Assembly (NCBI GenBank): GCA_903813345.2
Contig: CAIIXF020000011.1
Coordinates: 26,778,166-26,838,165 of the forward strand
Reading direction: 5' to 3'
Source of the DNA: Owenia fusiformis
Lineage: Eukaryota > Annelida > Polychaeta > Sabellida > Oweniidae
DNA length: 60,000 nt
Program-made: the position numbers and the translations under genes
The notes under the pieces: model-generated
Told to the model about the DNA's origin: nothing
The model's input: only the letters and a program-made list of their open reading frames with translations
The model's database searches: none
Part shown: in pieces, positions 48,943 through 60,000 of the stretch
How positions within the stretch are numbered: position 1 is the first letter of the stretch
Layout of the letters: each line of letters begins with the position of its first letter

Positions 48943-49740
48943 ATGACAGATCCCGAGAACTACGTGTGGATACAATTTACACAGATTTCAGCAGAGCGTT
49001 CGACAGTGTCCCGCACAAACGTCTGCTCATCTTATGGAATATCGGGTTCTGTACTTGCCTGGATCAGATCTTTTCTAACTAATAGACTCCAGAGAGTATC
49101 AGCGAATGGAACGACATCTGAGTAGACCCCTGTTATCTCAGGTATGCCTCAAGGGACCTGCCTTGGACCATACCTATTTGCAATGTTTATTAATGACCTC
49201 CCAGACGCTACAAAGAACAAACTTCTTATGTACGCAGATGATGCCAAACTGTATGGTAGAGTTAAAGACCAAAAAGATAAGAAACAGTTACAAACAGATT
49301 TGGACAGTTTAACAAAATGGTCAAAAGAATGGCAACTCCCTTTCAATACAGACAAAAAAATGTAAGGTGATGCATTTAGGTACCAACAAGGAGAATGAAA
49401 ACTACGCCATGAACAAAACTTTGGAGCAAACAACATTGGAAAAAGACATTGGAATCAATATAGACAATAAATTGAAGTTTCACTAACATGTTGACATACA
49501 AGTATCCAACGCCAATAGTATTCTTGGGACAATAAAGAGAACTGAACTCTCATCTTGATAGAAATACCTTACCACTCCTATATGAATTAAAGGTCTGGCC
49601 TCACCTTATGGAAACAGTGTTTGGAACCCCCACACCTATATGGATAGCGACAAAATCGAAAGAGTAAAAAGAAGAGCAACAAAACTAGTACCATCATTGA
49701 AAGGCACACTATACTTAATTTAGAAGAAAAAAGAAAAAAA
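48943..49740 (+). pseudogene. Broken non-LTR retrotransposon reverse transcriptase (jockey/CR1-like)
   Basis: Recognisable RT pieces in order: YTDFSRAFDSVPHKRLL (from 48966), GISGSVLAWIRSFLTNR (near 49036), MPQGTCLGPYLFAMFINDLP (49144), LLMYADDAKLY with the YADD active site (about 49225), then KVMHLG (near 49365), EKDIGI and a downstream ..YGNSVWNPH..KIERVKRRATKLV segment (about 49600-49690). At least three disruptions: a frameshift near 49025, an in-frame stop at 49123 and a frameshift at an A-run near 49360. The 5' part of the element and the endonuclease are missing. A dead copy. Confidence 0.88.
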
Positions 49741-51070
49741 ACATTGAAACATGTTACTCACACGCTTGCTCAAATATGACACAAAGTTTGATTTGCTTTA
49801 ATATTGAACCAAGAAAAAATAACTCACACAGAAAAAAATATTTGAGATAGTCCAGAGATCATAAGACATGCATGCACATGTTAAACCAAGTGCATGTTTT
49901 AAATTACTATTGGCTGTTTCACACTATTGTGCGCAAATGTGTTGCGTAGCGTCCATAGCCCTTGCTAGCAAATATACTCCTACACTGCCAAATAAGGAGA
50001 TTAATGAACAAGTGTCATCAATAACTTATTTTCAGACAAGATAATACCATCATCACATATTAGAAACAAAAACATTAAAAGTGCCAAATTTTCAGAAAGT
50101 CAATTTATCCTTCCATCTGACAAATTGTCCATGCAATTAGAGGTTAGAACCCAGGTAACCTCAACCAACTTTTCCAAATAATTTTGAAAGCTGTATTGAA
50201 TACTTCTGAATGTATTCATCATCAAAGACACAGGGGGATATCGGGTGATGTATTTGTAAGGTATATATGCTTGCTTTGATCACATTATTTCTGTCTAAAT
50301 ACCATCTTATTAGGGTTTAATTAGTTCCATTTGTCGAAACAAGCGGAACTATTACAATTATGTACTTATGCCAAAATGACGATGGAGGTTAGACCTAGCT
50401 GAGTCAGATAAGAAACGAGGTACCAGACTAGGTTTAATGTTGTTGGACTAAGCCAATGTAGGCTTTCACCGACATAGGCTCCTACTGGCAACAAGTTAAA
50501 CTTACCTTCTGAGCCCTTTTTCTTATCTGACACATCTTGTTGTTGTTTTTCTTCTTCCTTTAGGCCTCTGTGTCTTAAACCATTGACACTGAAATGCTGC
50601 CTTTTGTCACTTGATACAGTTTATCACTTGTGTTTTGTTTTTAAAATTTATAAAGAAAGCCGTATATTTGGTTTAACTTGTTGAACTAGGCCCATGAACA
50701 AACGAGTAATTGATACTAAATCCAAGTTTGTCCGTTTGGAGACTGACAAAATGTATATGGCCTTTCACTCCAAGTCAAAGTTCTTCTATTATCTAGATCT
50801 AAAATTCAAAATAAACTGGAATGGCAACTCTAGAGCGCATCTTCGGTCTGTTGCATATCTTTAAATCCCTGGTTGCTCTGAAGAACTATATGTCATATCT
50901 CATTAAGAACTATACCATATTTTGTTTCACAGTGTTCCTGCAATTATAGCTGTATAGGGAATTGTAGAAAATTGAGAAATCTTTTGAAATGCGTTATATC
51001 TGATCTTGCTGAATGGAATTTAATGTCGGTTCTAGTTTGACAAGACATGTACTTACTAAATGTTATTTTT
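49741..51070. other. No recognised feature
   Basis: AT-rich sequence with no gene or structured repeat that I can support; earlier exons of the plus-strand candidate gene at 51.2 kb may be hidden here. Confidence 0.4.
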
Positions 51071-51073
51071 TAG

Positions 51074-51145
51074 CACATAAAAGGGCAGTATGAAATGCCC
51101 TATATGTAGAGTACAGTGGCACAAAATTGATAAAACAAAATTCAG
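51074..51145 (+). pseudogene. Decayed duplicate of the 51192 exon
   Basis: Preceded by TTTTTTAG and followed by CAG|GTACTT. Its start and 'tatgtagagt.cag' segment align with the exon at 51192, but the in-phase frame hits a TAG. Only an offset frame from the ATG at 51090 (MKCPICRVQW) stays open, and it leaves the wrong phase at the donor. Could alternatively be a first coding exon in a different arrangement. Confidence 0.35.
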
Positions 51146-51191
51146 GTACTTGTCAAAATGTGTACTAATCTGTTCTTTTGCGGACTTTCAG

Positions 51192-51326
51192 CACAGTACA
51201 GAGGACAGATTAATGTGCACTTTATGTAGAGTTCAGCAGCAAAGTAGCGATGTCCTGAAACGAGCAAGGCACAGACAAATCACATGGCCAAAACCTAAAC
51301 AGTATACAACACAGAGTCCTATACAG
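51192..51326 (+). CDS. Candidate internal exon of an unidentified gene
   Basis: 135 nt, phase 0 to 0, with acceptor ...GGACTTTCAG and donor CAG|GTAACT. Encodes HSTEDRLMCTLCRVQQQSSD and 25 further residues, including a CxxC pair and a basic, Gln-rich stretch (KRARHRQITWPKPKQ). Splices in phase to 51575. The CxxC could bind a metal with partners elsewhere; no family recognised. Confidence 0.5.
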
Positions 51327-51574
51327 GTAACTGATGTCCCAATAATTACTCAGTTTTCTGAATTTTTATTTTTTTTGTAATAAATCATTGTTCAGTTGTT
51401 CATAAAATCAGATATATTTAGAACTGTTCTGCAGCTTTACTTCAACAACAACAAACATTTTTCCCTTTTTTTTATTTTATCATTATCAAATATGGTATTC
51501 TAAAAAATCCATAAAAATGTTCTGAACATCCCTATAGCGTCTAAACGCCTAAATATAGAGTTTGAATATTTCAG

Positions 51575-51655
51575 GATCCAACTGTCTTCACAACCATAGA
51601 TGATGCATTTTCTAGTGTCTTGCAGTATATGACAACAACCACAAGGCAATGCAAG
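51575..51655 (+). CDS. Candidate internal exon of the same unidentified gene
   Basis: 81 nt, phase 0 to 0, with acceptor TATTTCAG and donor AAG|GTAAAT. Encodes DPTVFTTIDDAFSSVLQYMT and TTTRQCK. Joins in frame to the preceding exon. I could not find a next exon to the right with the correct phase before the minisatellite at 52.4 kb. Confidence 0.5.
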
Positions 51656-52394
51656 GTAAATGATTGTCACAATTTCTTTAGCTAATACCATCATAAGAGT
51701 TTAACAGACGAACCATTATACATTTTAGGAATGAACTAAAACCGATTATTCGGATAAAAGGCTTGCATTTTTATATTTTAAGTTGTGAAATTGTTCAGTG
51801 TTCGTAGCTTGGTTTCATCAGCAGAATTTTAGAAAATATTTACAGAATTTTGAAAATAGTTTGATTGTGAAGTATAGATGTCATACATTACATTACATTA
51901 ACTGTTCTTTCAGAATTTTGAATTAGTTATTGAATAAATCCCTAGCGAATCAACTAACTAAAATGCAACAGACAGTAACAAGTTCAATTATTTCAATTAT
52001 GTCAACATTGACTTGAGGATTACATTGATTGTTTCTTTGGTAAGCACCGCAGAATTGAAGTTTTTATGTGAAAACACAAACAGTGAGTTAGTTATTTTTT
52101 AGTTCTAGTAAGAGAAGTTCTGTCTTATGTGGTGTATAATGAATCATAATGAACAGGTTCCAGTGTAGTTTGGCAAATCCATAGGTGACAAAAGTTTGAA
52201 TAATTAATATAAATTAAAAAATATATTTGACAATTAATGTATTCTTTAGGGTGTTGGAGAAGTTTTTTGTATGAGAAAAGATTATAAACAACCAGCAAAG
52301 TATAAAAATAAAGATATATATTTCTAGGTACTGTATATCTATGTTATGTACAGACATCAGCAACATATTAACAAGCTTTTTGTGTAGATATATG

Positions 52395-53000
52395 AAGTGT
52401 CTGAATTCAGGCAGATGTTTTACTCTATGCAACTCTTAGTATGGGAAAATATGTGTCTGAATTCAGACATGCCCACACATTTTTAATTTAAAAAAAGACT
52501 TATATCTGAGATTTTGGTGCATGAATTCAGACAAGATTCTCTTAAACTAAAATAAGGTGTCTGAATTCAGACACTTGTCTAAGGTTGGATGAGGTGCCTG
52601 AATTCAGACAACATCCTATAAAACTGAAATAAGGTGTCTGAATTCAGACACTTTGCTAAGCTTGGATGAGGTGCCTGAATTCAGACAACGTCCTATAAAA
52701 CTGAAATAAGGTGGCTGAATTCAGACAACTCGCTAAGCTTGGATGAGGTGCCTGAATTAAGACAACACGCCATAAAACTGAAATATGGTGTCTGAATTCA
52801 GACACTTTGCTAAGCTTCGATGAGGTGCCTGAATTCAGTCAACAATCTATAAAACTGAAATATGGTGTCTGAATTCAGACAACTTGCTAAGCTTGGATGA
52901 GGTGCCTGAATTCAGACAACAATCTATAAAACTGAGAAATATAGTGTCTGAATTCAGACAATTTACTAAGCTTGGATGAGGTGCCTGAATTCAGACATTC
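52395..53000. repeat. Minisatellite of 77-bp units, each with two 16-bp palindromes
   Basis: The perfect palindrome TGTCTGAATTCAGACA or a close variant occurs about 15 times at alternating spacings of 37 and 40 bp. Two different spacers alternate: one with 'gctaagcttggatgaggtg', one with 'tataaaactgaaataaggtg'. The unit period is exactly 77 bp at 52561, 52638 and 52715. The left end is looser. Confidence 0.9.
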
Positions 53001-53099
53001 TAGTAAACTGACATTACAGGTAAGGATTCAGAAATTATTGTTTTCACTTGTTTTTTAATCGAAATTGATGTTTGAATTCAAATTCATTAGGTCAACATT

Positions 53100-54350
53100 G
53101 GTTTTCTGATTACGTTAAAAGATTTTCGAGCAGTGCTCGATTTTTTTCATATTAAATCTAACCACAAACAATGATCGGTTCGAAAATATTGGGTTTTTCA
53201 CATTTACTTTGATCATTTTTCCCCCTGTTGCCTAAGAGTGTCAATTATTTTTATGAGAATATGTTTCCCTAAGTTACACAATTAAGGTCGGTTGAAGATT
53301 TAATAAATATTCATGTTTTACTTTTAGTTAAATTAATAAAAATCAAAAAATTACAAATGTGCCTTGTCATCTTGATGTACGTTGTCCCAATGAACTTACA
53401 TATCTGAATTCACAGTTAACCCTGACAACATATTTTTAATAACACTAATGGGCAGGGGGATCAGATTGATTTAAAACTGAAACTTAACAATCACAGTATT
53501 ACTTAAACTTGATTGAACCATAGTATTGAACCTCAACACTTTCCAGATATAGCATAAAGAGGATTTTAAAAAGTCATCTTCGACTAGCTAGTATAGAATC
53601 TCTCTATCAACTTCTTAAGATAATTAAAATTCATAAAAGTGTTTCTTATTACGTTAAAGTACAGATGTCAAGTGATCAAGAGGTTAGAGGCTAAGACCCC
53701 ATGGTCACATATTAATCACCACACCAACACTTTTATAAAATGAATAACATTCAACAAGATTTAAAGATCAAATTTACCTTAACTTTAGAACATCTGTATT
53801 GGGGATAATTGAACATGTTCCTTAAACATAACTTGTTACTCATCAAATGCTGGATTTTGAAATTGAATTATTGCATTGTTCAATATAACATCTCGTGAAT
53901 TTCATTTACACTGACACCCTTCAGTGTTAACTAATCTTCTGATTTTTTAAAATTACAACCAATACATAATATTTATCAAATCTTCACTCATCTTAAATTG
54001 TGTAGTTTAGAGAAAAATATTCTCATAAAAATAAATGACACTCTTAGGCAACAGGAGAAAAAATGATCAAAGGAAATGTGAAAAACCCAACATTTTCCAA
54101 CCGATCAATTTTTGTTGATAGATTAACTACGAAAAAAATCAAGCGTTGCTTTTAAATCTTTTAATGTAATCAGAAAGCTAAAAGTCGAATGCATACAAAA
54201 TTAAACATGAAATTGAAATCTTTCAAGTATTCCCAAAATTAATTTTTGAAAACCTACATCACACCTGCATCATCAGTTTTTAGTGACAGTGTACAATATA
54301 AAGTTTACAACGGTATATTTTGTCACTGTACGTTGTCGATGGTTAGGCGT
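53100..54350. mobile_element. Diverged relative of the 10332 foldback
   Basis: Left arm (53100-53270: 'ttcgagcagtgctcga', 'ttatttttatgagaatatg') and inverted right arm (54010-54190) match the arms at 10480-10640. The right end at 54350 reads CGATGGTTAGGCGT, matching the terminus of the 8.4-kb structure. The left terminus is not identifiable. Confidence 0.65.
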
Positions 54351-55025
54351 GTAAATATGAGTAATACTCTAGTTCTTTCATAATACATTATAATCTATTA
54401 GCTTCATCATTATACTAGCCCAAGTTCTAATTTAACGATTTCTAAAAAAATTCTGAAGTAAATTAGGGTCATATTCATCAAGTCTATCTTTGCATTTTGT
54501 CAGATTCATCTTCAAGGAATTTACAATGGCTTTGACGTTTGCCACATAAATTGATCCCACCATATCACTGGCTTTGACTCAACAGTGAGAGTGTTCATTC
54601 CTATATAGAGAGATGCTATCTTCCCCAATTTCATCTTAAAGCTTCTTTTTCGAGATTGGTGTCGTATTTGGCTCTAATGGCTCAATTAATGATCTTTGAT
54701 CTTGCTTGCTTTTTCTGTGTTGTATTGTGCAACAAATGAACATGCGCAATGGCAATCCTTGTATTGACATGCATACATGTTGTTGCTTTGGAAATAGCCA
54801 ACATAAACCGCTCGCCGTTTTTTGGTCTCAAACATCACCTGGAATTAAACAAAAGAAAACTATAATATTATTTATGTAATATAATAATATTAAGTAATAT
54901 TGCTGTACAGGGTGGTCAAAGAAAAGCTGCAACCTTGTCATTTTAGGAAATAACTACTTGATATTTAAAGTCATGTAACATTGTGACTATATCAGGCTGG
55001 TAGTAATGAAATATGGTTGGTAAGT

Positions 55026-56047
55026 CACAGGTGGTCAAAGATTTGTCCAGCTTAGGGGAGCATGCTATTTTTCATTAAAAAACATTTAGAAAACTTCACA
55101 AATTATTTTTTAGCTCAAATATTTTGTTATACCAAAGAAAATAGCCTATTCCATGCAATGGGTATATTATTTGCGGATAACCTTCACTTCTCTTTGAAGT
55201 CCAATAACACTAAAAGTAAGATCTATTGAAACGGCACCAGAGTATCAGACTCTAAAATTTACCATTTCTTTTGATGGCACGATATAATGAAATGATAATA
55301 TTATAAGTTATTAAATGATTTGAAGTCCAATACAGTATATATTCTGCTCGAGAAATTCTGTATTGGCAAGAGACGGAGTCGAGTGCCAATACAGGATATC
55401 GAGACAGAATATATCCTGTATTGCACTTCAAATTATTCAATAACATTTTTATTGTGTGGTCCTCTGTATTGCTACTGAGATTGTCCCTTTGTTACCAATA
55501 TTTTATATATTGCGACGGAGATGATCAATGGGGACAATCTCAGTAGCAATACAGATAGGTACAGCACAAGAACTGACCAATCAGAGGGCTTCGTTTTACA
55601 GATCATACAATGATGTAAGTTATTGAATGATTTGAAGTGCAATAAAGGATATATTCTGCTCGAGAAATTCCGTATTGGAACGAGACGAAGTCAAGTGCCA
55701 ATACAGAATATCGAGACAGAATATATCCTGTATTGCACTTCAAATCATTCAATAACATTTTTATCGTGTGATCCTCTGTATTGCTACTGAGATTGTTCCC
55801 TCCGTACCAATATTTTCTGTATTGCGACGGAGATGATCAATGGGGACAATCTCAGTAGCAATACAGATTGGTAGAGCACAGGAACTGACCAATCAGAAGG
55901 CTTTATTTTACAGATCATACGATGATAGCATATGTTTTCAGCATAACTCTGATGGTTTTAATAAGATCTAGATGTATTGGATCTTTTTAATTTTTTCTAT
56001 AAAAATAATGTTTGAAATACAAAACTGGTCCAAGCTGGACAAACAAA
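55026..56047. mobile_element. Third, diverged copy of the CACAGG foldback family with nested insertion
   Basis: Starts CACAGGTGGTCAAAGATTTG; its left arm matches 32154-32450 at reduced identity, and it resumes at 55926 ('catatgttttcagcataact') after a foreign block, ending near 'ggtccaagctggaca' at 56040. The motif GTCCGCTGTGACGG is altered to GTCCAGCTTAGGGG. Confidence 0.7.
55305..55925. repeat. Nested tandem pair of ~310-bp palindrome-rich units
   Basis: Two copies start at about 55305 and 55614 ('taagttattgaatgatttga'). Each contains 'caatacaggatat...gagacagaatatatcctgtattg' and 'gtattgctactgagattgtc...gacaatctcagtagcaatac' inverted pairs. They interrupt the foldback copy, so they are younger than it. 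Confidence 0.75.
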
Positions 56048-56049
56048 GA

Positions 56050-58370
56050 TACAATGAATATCTTTCCATTGGGCATTAAAGACTTTCCTTTGGTGGGGAA
56101 CAATGAATTTAATTATATTGATGCAAAATTGATTCTACTTTTAAAGTAAATGGAATTGTTTAATTAATGTATTACATAAGTGTATTTTGGAAATGAAGGA
56201 TGCATGTAGGTTGTAATTATAATATATTCAAAGGTTCCATCACATACAACTTACAAACGGGCCTACTCTGCATTAAAATTCTGAGTCAACCCTTTCAACA
56301 AATAATCAGTATATGCTTATATTGAAATAATGTTTAATGTACAGTATAATTATGGTATAATGACAAAAACAATGTACTAAAAAACAATGATTGTGATATA
56401 TGGCAATAATTAAATTATTAATAACAATTAAAACAGTTGATTGAAAACTTCAACATTATAAACTTGAAAGGGAATTCTATGATCAAGCGTGATGATGCAA
56501 TAAGTTTTATTTTCCAAACTACATTTACCATTGCAAACATAATAGTTTCGAAATCATATACATAAACCTTACAATGACATGAGATAGTATAAAATCAGCT
56601 TTGTATTATAAATGGTTCATGTTTCAACTTTAAACCCATTTTCTCAAAACCACAAAAATGTCACTTAGGAAACACTGGTTTTCATGCAATGAAATAGATC
56701 AATCAGTTCTCTAAAGCTCACTTAGTATGATATAACCCTCTCCCCCTTATCACAACATTACATAATGTTTATGTTTATTTTACTTTGGGGAGGGCAAAAA
56801 TTAACATTTTGAAATTTAAGGTCATGGAAAACGTTTAGTGTTGACAAGTTGGTGATCACATCACCTAAGTAGGTTGATTAATTTGATATGTTCCTGGTAC
56901 CAGAACTTTGGTATCGGCATTTGCAAGGAAGCATAAATAAGCTGTGTCCTTGAATCTTGTTATAAACCCAATACATAGTGGCTTCATTGTTTTAAAGCTT
57001 TAACATTATAACATAAAAAGTGTTCCTCTAAAACTGGATTTTAGCTGCGACATGTATGTACTCAAGAATTTGGGTGCAACTAAGTATTTTCACAATTTAA
57101 TAATAGTCACAATAGTCCACAATGTATCTTAAACTTTGATCAACTTTCTAATTTAACTTTGTATTTGAGGAACTTGCATGTCAATTACTATCTTTTAGTC
57201 TTTCACCCATATCGAAACACTTAGTATTCCCTAGAAAAATTGACACTTTGTCTTTGATCAATAATTATTGATTATTGTTTTTTTTACTTTCATTGTTCAT
57301 TTGTTTGATGTTTTAAAAAATTGATTCATATTTATTTTTCCTATTGGTTGTTTATCCATTTTCTTCTTTGATATTTTTGAACATTATTTCTAATATTTGC
57401 AATACATCAAATGAATTTTGAGCCCTTGCTGACACTTTAGCATCAGGATGGTCCTATTAGCCTATATTCATTTAGTATCAAGCTTGGCCCTGAATTGCAT
57501 TTTCAACATGCTGTATTCTAACAAGGTTAAACTAGCCTGGATTCTGTATTTGACACATTTTATTAAAAAGAAATTCACAATCAAATTAGTTTTTATACGG
57601 TTAACATTGTGGTCTATCACTGGATAATAAAGGGTGGTATTTTATTTATTTTAGGAGACTGTACCAACAGTCCATTCTATTAGATCAACTTACAATAGAT
57701 AATGTCAAAATCAGTCATTGGAAAGTTTGATCCATTTAAGTGGTAACTGTCATGTTTATTGGACTTCAGAATAGGAGAATCTGGGAGAATTTTAATGAGA
57801 AATGATGTAAACATTTATTTAAAAAAACATATTTTTGTGATATATTTATTTCCAAACACAGCATTCTCTTTGTATTGCTCACATTTTTATGAACATTTGA
57901 AGCAATATAACCAAATTAAACTTCATCGGATTTCTCCAAACTTAAATCATGAAACTCAATCTAGAAGTTGATTTTATTATATGGTTCACAACTGAGTGAT
58001 CTCAACCTATTGAAAAGCCTAGCTTTTGTGTAAAGATGTTATGCTATAGAAATGGATAAGTATCTCGTTTGTGCTATATTATATAAGAAATCACTAAGTG
58101 GTTTTGTGAATTTCAGATGGAATTTGTCATAATATCAAGGAGTTAAACATTGTAGTTGATATCAAATTAAATTATATGGCAGTGTAAATGCTTGTGCAAT
58201 TTGTGGTTATTAGATATGCATCTCAATTTCAAAGAATTTGCCCTTAAAAGATGTTCAACAAATATTCACTAAAAAATAAACAAAAGTGATGAATTAACTT
58301 TTAGGTTCATACTATAAGTAATAATAATTATTCTGTTTCGTTAATTTCTTTTGCTTTCCTTTTCCTTTAT
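56050..58370. other. No recognised feature
   Basis: AT-rich sequence with no gene or repeat structure that I can support on either strand. Confidence 0.5.
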
Positions 58371-60000
58371 TATGTCCCCACCACATAGTGTGGGGCCATA
58401 TTGTCGGCCTAGGCGCGTCCGTCCGTCCGTCTGTCTGTCCGTCTGTCTGTCCGTCTGTCCGTCCGTCTGTCCGTCCGTACGTCCGGCAGTTTTCTCCAAA
58501 ACCGTTACAGATATCACCTTCAAATTTTCAGGGATAACTTATGAGTGCATAAAGATGTGGATGAAAAAAAATTAACTCGATACCTACTTCCTGTCGGCCA
58601 TTTTGAAGTCAAATGCTAAAATCCTTGTCTGCAAACTTTAAGAAAAACGGCCTCACAGTTGCTTTTCAAACTTTAACATCTTGTTCAGATCACTTCATTC
58701 TAGATCTGATTAGGTTTTGGACCTGTTAGCTCAGTCAAGTCAGCCATTTTGAATGTTTAAAGAAAAGTTAGCGCACGATAATACTTTGTATCATATTGAA
58801 TGGTGTTTTTCAGTTTTCATACCTAAACTATTTAGTAGCTTTATAAATAATTTCATGTGTACTTTGTTGTAAAAGCCTATTTTATTGTTAACAGTAGTTA
58901 TATGTGATAATTTTGCAAAAAGAAATCAGCAAAAATCCATAATCACTTTTTTATTGTCGGCCATTTTTGATTTTTCCGTCCTAAAATCTTGTCTGTAAAG
59001 TCTTGTCTACGCGTTTTCAGGTGAACCATTTGGTAGATCAATTTCAAATTTTCAGGGATGATTCTTAGTATGAAAATCTAGATCTGATTAGTTTTTGGGC
59101 ATTCTGGGTAAATGTCAAGGCAGCCATTTTGGATTTTCCGTCGTAAAATCTTGTCTGTAAAGTCTTGTCTACGCATTTCCAGGTGAACCGTTTGGTAGAT
59201 CAATTTGAAATTTTCAGGGATGATTCTTAGTATGAAAATCTAGATCTGATTAGTTTTTGGGCATTCTGGGTAAATGTCAAGGCAGCCATTTTGGATTTTC
59301 CGTCGTAAAATCTTGTCTGTAAAGTCTTGTCTACGCATTTCCAGGTGAACCGTTTGGTAAATCAATTTCAAATTTTCAGGGATGATTCTTAGTATGAAAA
59401 TCTAGATCTGATTAGTTTTTGGGCATTCTGGGTAAATGTCAAGGCAGCCATTTTGGATTTTCCGTCGTAAAATCTTGTCTGTAAAGTCTTGTCTACGCAT
59501 TTCCAGGTGAACCGTTTGGTAGATCAATTTGAAATTTTCAGGGATGATTCTTAGTATGAAAATCTAGATCTGATTAGTTTTTTGGCATTCTGAATAAATG
59601 TCAAGGCAGCCATTTTGGATTTTCCGTCTTAAAATCGTGCCCGTAAAGACTTGTCTACATGTTTTTAGGTGAACCGTTTGGTTGATCAATTTCAAATTTT
59701 CAGGGATGATTTTTAGTATGAAAATCTAGTTCTGATTAGTTTTTTGGCATTCTGGGTAAATGTCAAGGCAGCCATTTTGGATTTTCTGTCCTAAAATCTT
59801 GTCTGTAAAGTCTTGTTTACATGTTTTCTGGTTAACTGTGTGACGGATCAATTTCAAATTTTCAGGGGTGGTTCTTAGTATGAAAATGTAGAACTGACCA
59901 ATTCTTTGGCATTCTGGGTAAATTTTAAGGTGGCCATTTGGATTTTCCGTCCTCAAATTGTGTCGGTAAAATCTTGTCTACTCATTTTTAGGATAACCAT
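58371..60000. mobile_element. Pearl/Helentron-like element: hairpin, tetranucleotide microsatellite, 161-bp tandem core
   Basis: A hairpin (58376-58396, CCCCAC/GTGGGG) is followed by a GTCC/GTCT microsatellite (58416-58484). Tandem units then carry 'caaattttcagggatgattc' and 'gtgaaccgtttggtagatca'. The marker GTGAACC recurs at 59021, 59183, 59344, 59505 and 59669, a period of 161-164 bp; units left of 58970 are diverged. The array runs off the window. The architecture matches Pearl-type, Helentron-derived elements known from bivalves and other marine invertebrates; the family name is inference. Confidence 0.7.
58416..58484. repeat. GTCC/GTCT tetranucleotide microsatellite
   Basis: About 17 tetranucleotide units, mixed GTCC and GTCT, interrupted once by GTAC near the right end. 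Confidence 0.95.

Noticed and set aside
49144-49365. Functional reverse transcriptase gene
   Set aside because: The YADD-containing frame is real, but stops and frameshifts interrupt both sides, so it is called a pseudogene.
52395-53000. CRISPR-like array (palindromic repeats with regular spacers)
   Set aside because: Only two spacer sequences alternate, so it is a 77-bp minisatellite; the context is an intron-bearing animal genome with no cas genes.
58341-58575. Open frames across the GTCC/GTCT microsatellite
   Set aside because: Low-complexity translation of a tetranucleotide repeat (SVCLSVCP/TDGQTDRQ); not a protein.
1-60000. tRNA, rRNA or other structural RNA genes
   Set aside because: I did not recognise any A/B-box tRNA or rRNA segment; a covariance-model scan would be needed to exclude them.

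Overview
The window is animal nuclear DNA. It is AT-rich and intron-rich, has canonical GT/AG splice sites, and is crowded with inverted-repeat and tandem-repeat elements. Two gene models can be assembled exon by exon with every reading frame and splice phase closing. Both encode secretory-pathway proteins on the minus strand. The combination of a SUEL-type lectin receptor, a PC1/3-like convertase and a Pearl/Helentron-like repeat (hairpin, GTCC/GTCT microsatellite, 161-bp tandem core) points to a marine invertebrate. An echinoderm, hemichordate or lophotrochozoan would fit; I cannot name the species.

Layout, left to right. (1) 400-21571, minus: a six-exon gene for a 415-residue type I membrane protein with a signal peptide, one SUEL galactose/rhamnose-binding lectin-type domain, a Ser/Thr/Pro-rich stalk, one transmembrane helix and a long charged, Ser-rich cytoplasmic tail. 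Its 14.6-kb intron 3 is a repeat reservoir. It holds an 8.4-kb structure with terminal inverted repeats, which contains a 237-bp tandem array, an A-A-B-B-A-A array of 463-bp and 600-bp units, and a 1.37-kb foldback. It also holds a roughly 22-bp minisatellite that runs directly into the exon 3 splice donor. (2) 21572-25291: intergenic DNA and the probable 3' UTR of the next gene. (3) 25292-36184, minus: an eleven-coding-exon proprotein convertase, best called PC1/3 (PCSK1-like). It is 891 residues with all catalytic residues present and an unusually long C-terminal tail. A splice acceptor just upstream of the ATG implies a further non-coding 5' exon. (4) 36200-48550: almost entirely foldbacks, MITEs and inverted repeats, plus one weak candidate exon. 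(5) 48943-49740, plus: a broken non-LTR retrotransposon reverse transcriptase. (6) 51192-51655, plus: two good candidate exons of an unidentified gene, with a decayed-looking duplicate just upstream. (7) 52395-60000: a palindrome-bearing 77-bp minisatellite, further foldbacks, and a Pearl/Helentron-like tandem array that runs off the right edge.

Working together: the convertase would process prohormones or other precursors in the regulated secretory pathway, and the lectin receptor would sit at the cell surface. Nothing in the sequence ties them into one pathway beyond proximity and shared orientation. The strongest unusual signals are the splice-donor-like minisatellite next to the lectin exon, the A-A-B-B-A-A array, the repeated 13-bp motif around the giant inverted-repeat structure, several CAC-ended foldbacks with 5-bp target duplications, and the regularly spaced 16-bp palindromes near 52.4-53.0 kb.
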